This document shows positions 59,185 through 64,000 of a DNA stretch of 64,000 nucleotides, one piece after another. The stretch is from contig NZ_MUZU01000006.1 of the NCBI RefSeq assembly GCF_002000085.1, forward strand, positions 186,001-250,000. The letters are read 5' to 3'. The notes under the pieces were generated by a model, which was not told where the DNA came from, made no database searches, and saw nothing but the letters and a program-made list of their open reading frames with translations. The first letter of the stretch is position 1, and each line of letters opens with the position of its first letter. A program made the translations under genes and the position numbers. This stretch comes from Pseudocolwellia agarivorans (GTDB lineage: Bacteria; Pseudomonadota; Gammaproteobacteria; Enterobacterales; Alteromonadaceae).

Positions 59185-60976
59185 TTTTTCAGAAAAAAAT
59201 GAGCCTAATACCACAGGCTCAACCCGTAACAGCCAAAAGGCATTAAATAAATTAAATGTGTCTTTTGGTGGTTACAGCATTGCAGGAAAAAAAACAGAAA
59301 ACCAAGATGCTTTTGCAGCCCTGGTTCCCAAAGCCAGCGAAGTTATATCAAAAGGTATAGTGGCAACTATTGCTGATGGCGTATCTAGTGCCAGTCGTGC
59401 AGCTGATGCAGCTCAAATATCTGTTACTCAATTTATTAATGATTATTACGCTACGCCTGACACTTGGTCTACCCAAAAGTCAGCGTCTAAAGTACTCACC
59501 AGTTTAAATCAGTGGCTATCTTCTCAAACTGATTCAGACAGTGGCGAAGCATTACAATGGCTGACTACGTTTACTTCTTTAATTGTTAAGTCGTCAACGG
59601 GATATGTATTTCATGTAGGCGACACGCGGTTAAGTGTTTATCGTCAAAACGATATAGAGATTATTACTCGAGATCATAACCGTAGAAGTGGTAATGGCAG
59701 CAATCATTTAGTATTAACACGTGCTTTAGGCGCAGATTTTCGTTTGAAAGTAGACGTACATCAAATAGATATAAAAGCAGGCGATATTTATATATTAACC
59801 TGCGATGGCGTACACGATTTTTTATCAAACGCGGCTATCCAATCAAAATTAAATGATTTACCCCAAAACCCTACCAGTGACGATTTAGAAACGGTTAGCA
59901 AAAGCATTGTAAATTTTGCTTTAGAGGTAGGCAGTAACGACAATATTAGTTGTTTGCTGATGTATATTGGCGGCACACCGAATCGCGAACTCGCTGAAAT
60001 AGAAAGGGATTTATTGAGTAAAACGATTCCTCCTGCCCTTGATGTTGGAATGAAGATAGACAACTACAAAGTATGTAAAGTTATTCACGCCAGCATACGA
60101 TCTCATTTATACCTTGTTCAGCATGGATCAGACCCAACACTTCGTGTATTAAAAGTTCCTTCTGAAAATTTTGCTGACGATATGTTTTATCTGCAAGGTT
60201 TTATGCGCGAAGCTTGGATTGGTGAGCGCGTAAACCATCGTAATGTTATGCGTGTACAAAGTGCTGATACTAACAGCAAGTTTTTATATCACGTATGCGA
60301 ATATATTGAAGGCCAAACGTTATCCGAATGGATACACGACAATCCAAACCCGAGCATTGCACAAGTACGCGATATTCTAGAGCAAGTGATAAAAGCCCTA
60401 CGTACCTTCCAGCGTTTAGACTTAGTACACCGTGATTTAAAACCAGACAACATCATGATTGATTCATACGGAAAAGTAACACTTATTGACTACGGTACGG
60501 TACTTGTGGCCTCGTTAGAAGAAAATAGCGATAACGTAGCTGAATCAGTTCCACAAGGTTCTTTAAATTATATTGCCCCTGAAACCTTACTCACACTACA
60601 TGCTGATCATAAAAGTGATTTGTTTTCATTAGGCATTATCGCTTACGAAATGCTATGCGGAAATTTACCTTATAAACCTATGGTGAGAGCTGAAGTTAAC
60701 TTTAGTGATTATGCGCATTTTCAATATAAAAAAATTAGTCATCATAGAAAAGACTTACCTTTGTGGTTAGATTTGGCGCTAAAAAAAGCTACGCAAGCAG
60801 ATCCTGCGCTTAGGTATCAATCGTTTTCAGAATTTTACGCTGATATGAGTAAGCCAAACATCAACGCGTTACAAGAATATAAAAAACAACCCATTATGCA
60901 GCGTAATCCTATTCAGTTTTGGCAAGGCATGTCAGCGATATTGTTTGTGGCACTGATCATCACACTTATTTATTAG
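59174..60976 (+). CDS. Fused PP2C phosphatase / Ser-Thr protein kinase, membrane-tethered
   Basis: The product is 600 residues. The N-terminal PP2C domain (about 30-265) has GKKTENQDAF, ATIADGVSSA, VFHVGDTRLSV, LTCDGVHDF and SNDNISCLL, giving the metal-binding Asp residues. The kinase domain (about 290-560) has the catalytic HRDLKPDNIMI and LIDYG in place of DFG, then PETLLTLHADHKSDLFSLG. A C-terminal hydrophobic segment anchors it. Opposing activities in one chain suggest a switch. Homologues stand next to assimilatory nitrate genes in Pseudomonas and other gammaproteobacteria; its 11-bp overlap with the nitrate transporter here points to control of transport or assimilation. Confidence 0.93.
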   Translation: MSLNFSEKNEPNTTGSTRNSQKALNKLNVSFGGYSIAGKKTENQDAFAALVPKASEVISKGIVATIADGVSSASRAADAAQISVTQFINDYYATPDTWSTQKSASKVLTSLNQWLSSQTDSDSGEALQWLTTFTSLIVKSSTGYVFHVGDTRLSVYRQNDIEIITRDHNRRSGNGSNHLVLTRALGADFRLKVDVHQIDIKAGDIYILTCDGVHDFLSNAAIQSKLNDLPQNPTSDDLETVSKSIVNFALEVGSNDNISCLLMYIGGTPNRELAEIERDLLSKTIPPALDVGMKIDNYKVCKVIHASIRSHLYLVQHGSDPTLRVLKVPSENFADDMFYLQGFMREAWIGERVNHRNVMRVQSADTNSKFLYHVCEYIEGQTLSEWIHDNPNPSIAQVRDILEQVIKALRTFQRLDLVHRDLKPDNIMIDSYGKVTLIDYGTVLVASLEENSDNVAESVPQGSLNYIAPETLLTLHADHKSDLFSLGIIAYEMLCGNLPYKPMVRAEVNFSDYAHFQYKKISHHRKDLPLWLDLALKKATQADPALRYQSFSEFYADMSKPNINALQEYKKQPIMQRNPIQFWQGMSAILFVALIITLIY

Positions 60977-61014
60977 TAGATTAGAGCTGCTTAATAGTTT
61001 GCTATTCAAATAAT

Positions 61015-61050
61015 AAAAGCGCCTAAATCATTATTGATTTAAACGCTTTT
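61015..61050. terminator. Bidirectional terminator between kinase and TonB receptor genes
   Basis: AAAAGCG with CGCTTTT (61015-61021/61044-61050) and, inside, TAAATCA with TGATTTA (61024-61030/61035-61041) form an interrupted 14-bp stem with T runs on both strands. Confidence 0.85.
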
Positions 61051-61068
61051 ATTATATTAAAAACGCCT

Positions 61069-63621
61069 CTAAAAAGTATAATTTAAGCGCGTATAAATAA
61101 AGCGCCCATCAATACTGTATGATGAAAACCCTGAATAAGGAAATATTTGGTTAAAATCTGATTGACCAATATTACTTACCGTATCTTGTGGATATTCATC
61201 AAATAAATTATTGGCTCCTAACGACAATTTTAGGTTACCTGTAATGGTGTAAGAAACATCCACATCTGTTATCCAATTTGCATCTAAAACTTCGTCGCCC
61301 TCAGCTGTACTTGATGAATCAATAACTTCACCATAGCGTGTAGCACGCAAATTAACTTGCCAGTTATCTCGTGTCCATGTTGCCGCTAAGTTTAATTTAT
61401 TTTTAGGTGTTCCATCTTCAAAGCGTGCTATTTCTCTACGAGCAAAAAACACATAGTCATCACCTAATACTGATAATTCACTTGGATTATCTTTTAAATG
61501 AGTGACTTCAGTTTCATTAATATTAAGGGCAGCACTTAAACGTAAATCACCATTGTTACTCAAATCAAGGTCATAAGTTGCTACAACATCAACCCCTTTA
61601 GTTTTAGTATCAATAGCATTAGTGAAGTAACGGGCTTCTTTTATATTTACCTCGCCTACATTTTGTAAAATACTTACTACTTCACTACCACTTAAGTTTT
61701 CAGATAAAACTATGCGGTCATCAATCGAAATTTGATACGCGTCTACTGTTAGATTGAAGTTATCTTTTTCATAAACAAAACCTAATGTAGTATTCAGTGA
61801 ATCTTCTGCCGTTAGTGGTTTTGCACCTAAAGCTTTGGCTGCGGAGTCTGCTACAGGAAAAATCCCCACGTCTCTTGGTATACCATTATCAAATACTGTC
61901 GCTACCGATTTATAAGACGTTTGCGCTAGACTCGGTGCTCTAAAACCCGTACTAATTGCACCACGAAAAGCTAAGGCTTCTGACACTTCGTACCTTGCAG
62001 CTAATTTAGCATTAAGGTTTGAACCAAAATCACTGTAGTCTTCATAACGTGTTGCTAAAGCAATATTTAAGTTTTCGGTTAAGTCGGTATCTAAATCAAT
62101 ATATAACGCTATATTATGTCGACTTTCGTCGACCGCACTTGCAGGAGAAAAACCAGGAAGCACTTGTGCACCACCGGCAGCTACAGGAGTACCATCATTA
62201 TTCAATACAGTTAAATATGAAGCCTCTTCTCCAGCAATAATTTGATAATTTTCAGAGCGATATTCAGCTCCCATAGCAATAAATACTTCATTACTTAAAC
62301 CTAAATCTAGCATGTTGGTTACATTGAAATTCAATAGGGTTTGATCGTAAACAAGGCCACCATCATCAAATTCTGTAGGGCTATTAATACCCATTGATGT
62401 ATTTAAGCTATTAACGACTTGAAATTCAAAATCGTTTTTACCGTAGTTCGCACTTAGATCCCATGTCCACTCGTCCACCTCACCGTTTACACCAACCACT
62501 AAAGATTGATCTTTAACATCTGACGCTATTTGTGGCAAAAAACCATCTGCGTATATGTCTTGAATATTTCGGCTATCTTTAGCTCTTCGATAAAAGCCAC
62601 CAGATAAGCCATCACGCTGAGAATAACTACCAAATGAATACAGTTCCACATCGTTATTTAACGCCAGACCCATATTATAAAAAAAAGCCGTATCCTTAAG
62701 CTCAGCTTTACCAAAGCGGTGATTATAACGATTAAAAGTAAGCTCTCTTGGGTCTAAGTTATTGTCTCCATCACGGGCATATTGCTCTCGTGGATCGAAA
62801 CCGGAGCGGTTGGTGGCATCACGATCTCGTGACTCTATTGATAAATGAAGAAAACCATCGTTACCAAAAGTTGTTCCCCAATCTGCTGCCAGTGTTGTAG
62901 TGGCTCCGTCAGTACGTGACCTATCACTACTTGTGACAAATTCAAGATCACCATTAGCATCAACTCGTGTTTCCTTTAACTCAGGAACACCATCCATTGT
63001 TGTAACATGTTTACCATAGGTAACATTAATACTTCCACCATCATTCTTTTTAAGAATAATATTAATCACGCCAGCAATAGCATCAGAACCATATTGAGCA
63101 GCAGCACCATCGCGTAATATTTCAATACGTTCAATGGCTGAAGTTGGAATAGTATTTAAATCTACAGCGGTCGAACCACGACCTACAGTGCCATTTAAAT
63201 TAAGAAGTGCACCACTATGACGACGCTTTCCATTAATAAGAACCAAAGTATGATCAGGAGCTAAACCACGCAGTACTGCTGGACGAGCATGATCAGTACC
63301 GTCAGCAACGGTTGCATTAGGGTAATTAAAACTAGGTACAAGATTAGCAAGTACTTGGCTAACTTCTAACTGGCCTGTTTTTTCCATGTCTTCTGCGCTT
63401 AGCACATCAATAGGTACTATACTTTCAGATATTGTTCTATCATTGCGACGAGATCCCGTTACAATAATACGCTCTACACTTTCTCCTTTTATTTCTGGTG
63501 CTGCCTGTATTTCGAAAACAGGTATGGTACATACTGATAAAACAAGTCCGAAACCTACCGAATGATTTTTAAATGATGATTTAATATCTTGAGAGATTTT
63601 TTTATAAGAGGTATTTAACAT
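61069..63621 (-). CDS. TonB-dependent outer-membrane receptor
   Basis: About 850 residues from the ATG at 63621, which follows AAAGGGA; an in-frame start at 63825 adds an implausible Cys-rich tail. A signal peptide ends near FEIQAA. The plug domain begins RIIVTGSRRNDRTISES and contains LRGLAPDHTLVLINGKRRH and EILRDGAAAQYGSDAIAGVINIILKK, typical of TonB receptors. The barrel ends RFIYTRLNYTF with the C-terminal Phe. The DGAAAQYGSDAIAGVIN plug type is common in marine receptors for carbohydrates or other large substrates; the ligand is unknown. No regulator, inner-membrane transporter or hydrolase lies beside it. Confidence 0.95.
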   Translation of the reverse strand: MLNTSYKKISQDIKSSFKNHSVGFGLVLSVCTIPVFEIQAAPEIKGESVERIIVTGSRRNDRTISESIVPIDVLSAEDMEKTGQLEVSQVLANLVPSFNYPNATVADGTDHARPAVLRGLAPDHTLVLINGKRRHSGALLNLNGTVGRGSTAVDLNTIPTSAIERIEILRDGAAAQYGSDAIAGVINIILKKNDGGSINVTYGKHVTTMDGVPELKETRVDANGDLEFVTSSDRSRTDGATTTLAADWGTTFGNDGFLHLSIESRDRDATNRSGFDPREQYARDGDNNLDPRELTFNRYNHRFGKAELKDTAFFYNMGLALNNDVELYSFGSYSQRDGLSGGFYRRAKDSRNIQDIYADGFLPQIASDVKDQSLVVGVNGEVDEWTWDLSANYGKNDFEFQVVNSLNTSMGINSPTEFDDGGLVYDQTLLNFNVTNMLDLGLSNEVFIAMGAEYRSENYQIIAGEEASYLTVLNNDGTPVAAGGAQVLPGFSPASAVDESRHNIALYIDLDTDLTENLNIALATRYEDYSDFGSNLNAKLAARYEVSEALAFRGAISTGFRAPSLAQTSYKSVATVFDNGIPRDVGIFPVADSAAKALGAKPLTAEDSLNTTLGFVYEKDNFNLTVDAYQISIDDRIVLSENLSGSEVVSILQNVGEVNIKEARYFTNAIDTKTKGVDVVATYDLDLSNNGDLRLSAALNINETEVTHLKDNPSELSVLGDDYVFFARREIARFEDGTPKNKLNLAATWTRDNWQVNLRATRYGEVIDSSSTAEGDEVLDANWITDVDVSYTITGNLKLSLGANNLFDEYPQDTVSNIGQSDFNQIFPYSGFSSYSIDGRFIYTRLNYTF

Positions 63622-64000
63622 AATGTGTCCCTTTATTAAGTATAAAAATGCTTCCACAACGCATTTACAAAAATAATTATACGCTTTACTTATCTGAATA
63701 AAATACCCAAGTTCATACGTATTGTTATTATCAATAAAAATACAATAAGAACGAGTACAACTTAGGGTATGCTTTAATATAGTCTCAAGCAAACATGCAC
63801 AGGTCTTGTGCGCATTTATCTTCACACTAGTGCACTTTTATAATATAAACACCATAAAAAAACATAACCTGCTGATATATATAATTTAAAATTCATGGCA
63901 TTTTGTTTGCAACATCCCTACTAAGTCGAGGTGAATTACAACGTTCTGTATTTTCCCACCTCAGTTCCGCATCGATGCGGCATTAAATAGTTAAGTAGGA
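63622..64000. other. Right-edge region without a gene
   Basis: About 380 bp with no credible open frame. It should hold the promoter of the TonB receptor (minus strand). Near the end a 14-bp palindrome CCGCATCGATGCGG (63967-63980) is seen. AGTCGAGGTGAA (63924-63935) also occurs at 4259-4270 just inside the IS200 leader, so another partial element may begin here. Confidence 0.5.

Noticed and set aside
63622-63825. N-terminal extension of the TonB receptor
   Set aside because: The extension is Cys-rich, precedes the proper signal peptide and lies upstream of the AAAGGGA-preceded ATG.

Overview
The window is a low-GC (roughly 37 percent), densely coded chromosomal segment of a marine gammaproteobacterium. 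The groES/groEL, aroQ-accB-accC, fadBA, cysJIH, ubiX and mpl proteins, together with TonB receptor, PEP-CTERM and GGDEF/EAL genes, fit Alteromonadales, most likely Colwelliaceae (Colwellia or Thalassotalea type). The genus is an inference from protein character, not a search. No tRNA, rRNA, CRISPR array or prophage was seen.

Left part (1-8202, minus strand): a type I secretion locus. In transcription order it holds a HlyB-like ABC exporter, a TPR-sulfotransferase, an IS200-type insertion, a small lipoprotein and a very long RTX calcium-binding protein that runs off the left edge. Then come groEL-groES with a clear sigma-32 promoter, fxsA, and dsbD on the plus strand. At 13.4-17.5 kb three minus-strand genes (a PstS-like periplasmic protein, an outer-membrane porin, a GGDEF/EAL membrane protein) form a compact putative signalling operon.

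17.8-25.1 kb (plus strand): aroQ-accB-accC, then a polysaccharide-degradation module. It has a right-handed beta-helix lyase-like protein with two CBM96/DNRLRE-type domains, a PKD domain and a C-terminal dockerin-like segment, broken by a frameshift, followed by a PEP-CTERM protein whose body looks like a cohesin domain. An enzyme-borne dockerin next to a membrane-sorted cohesin suggests a small cellulosome-like surface arrangement. The same terminator hairpin bounds the module on both sides.

25.2-37.7 kb: housekeeping and regulatory genes. These are a MocR regulator divergent from an EamA exporter, fbp, Mn-dependent pyrophosphatase, an AraC/GyrI regulator, a GNAT enzyme, fadBA with a possible PsrA-type operator, an MFS transporter and a conserved unknown gene. 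37.7-53.6 kb is almost entirely minus strand: cysJIH, then a long run of small stress- or metabolism-type genes (chorismate mutase, VOC, OsmC, DUF3565, LysE, DUF1272, DfsB/ClbS, DUF2214, DUF1059-like, GFA, racemase, PspC, tautomerase, FRG), and ubiX and mpl. Two decayed genes lie in this run: a ridA remnant and a frameshifted lipoprotein.

53.8-61 kb (plus strand): a MOSC-ferredoxin protein with the 5-oxoprolinase genes pxpABC, then a NarK/NasA-type nitrate transporter overlapping a fused PP2C phosphatase/Ser-Thr kinase. The window ends with a minus-strand TonB-dependent receptor and a gene-free right edge.
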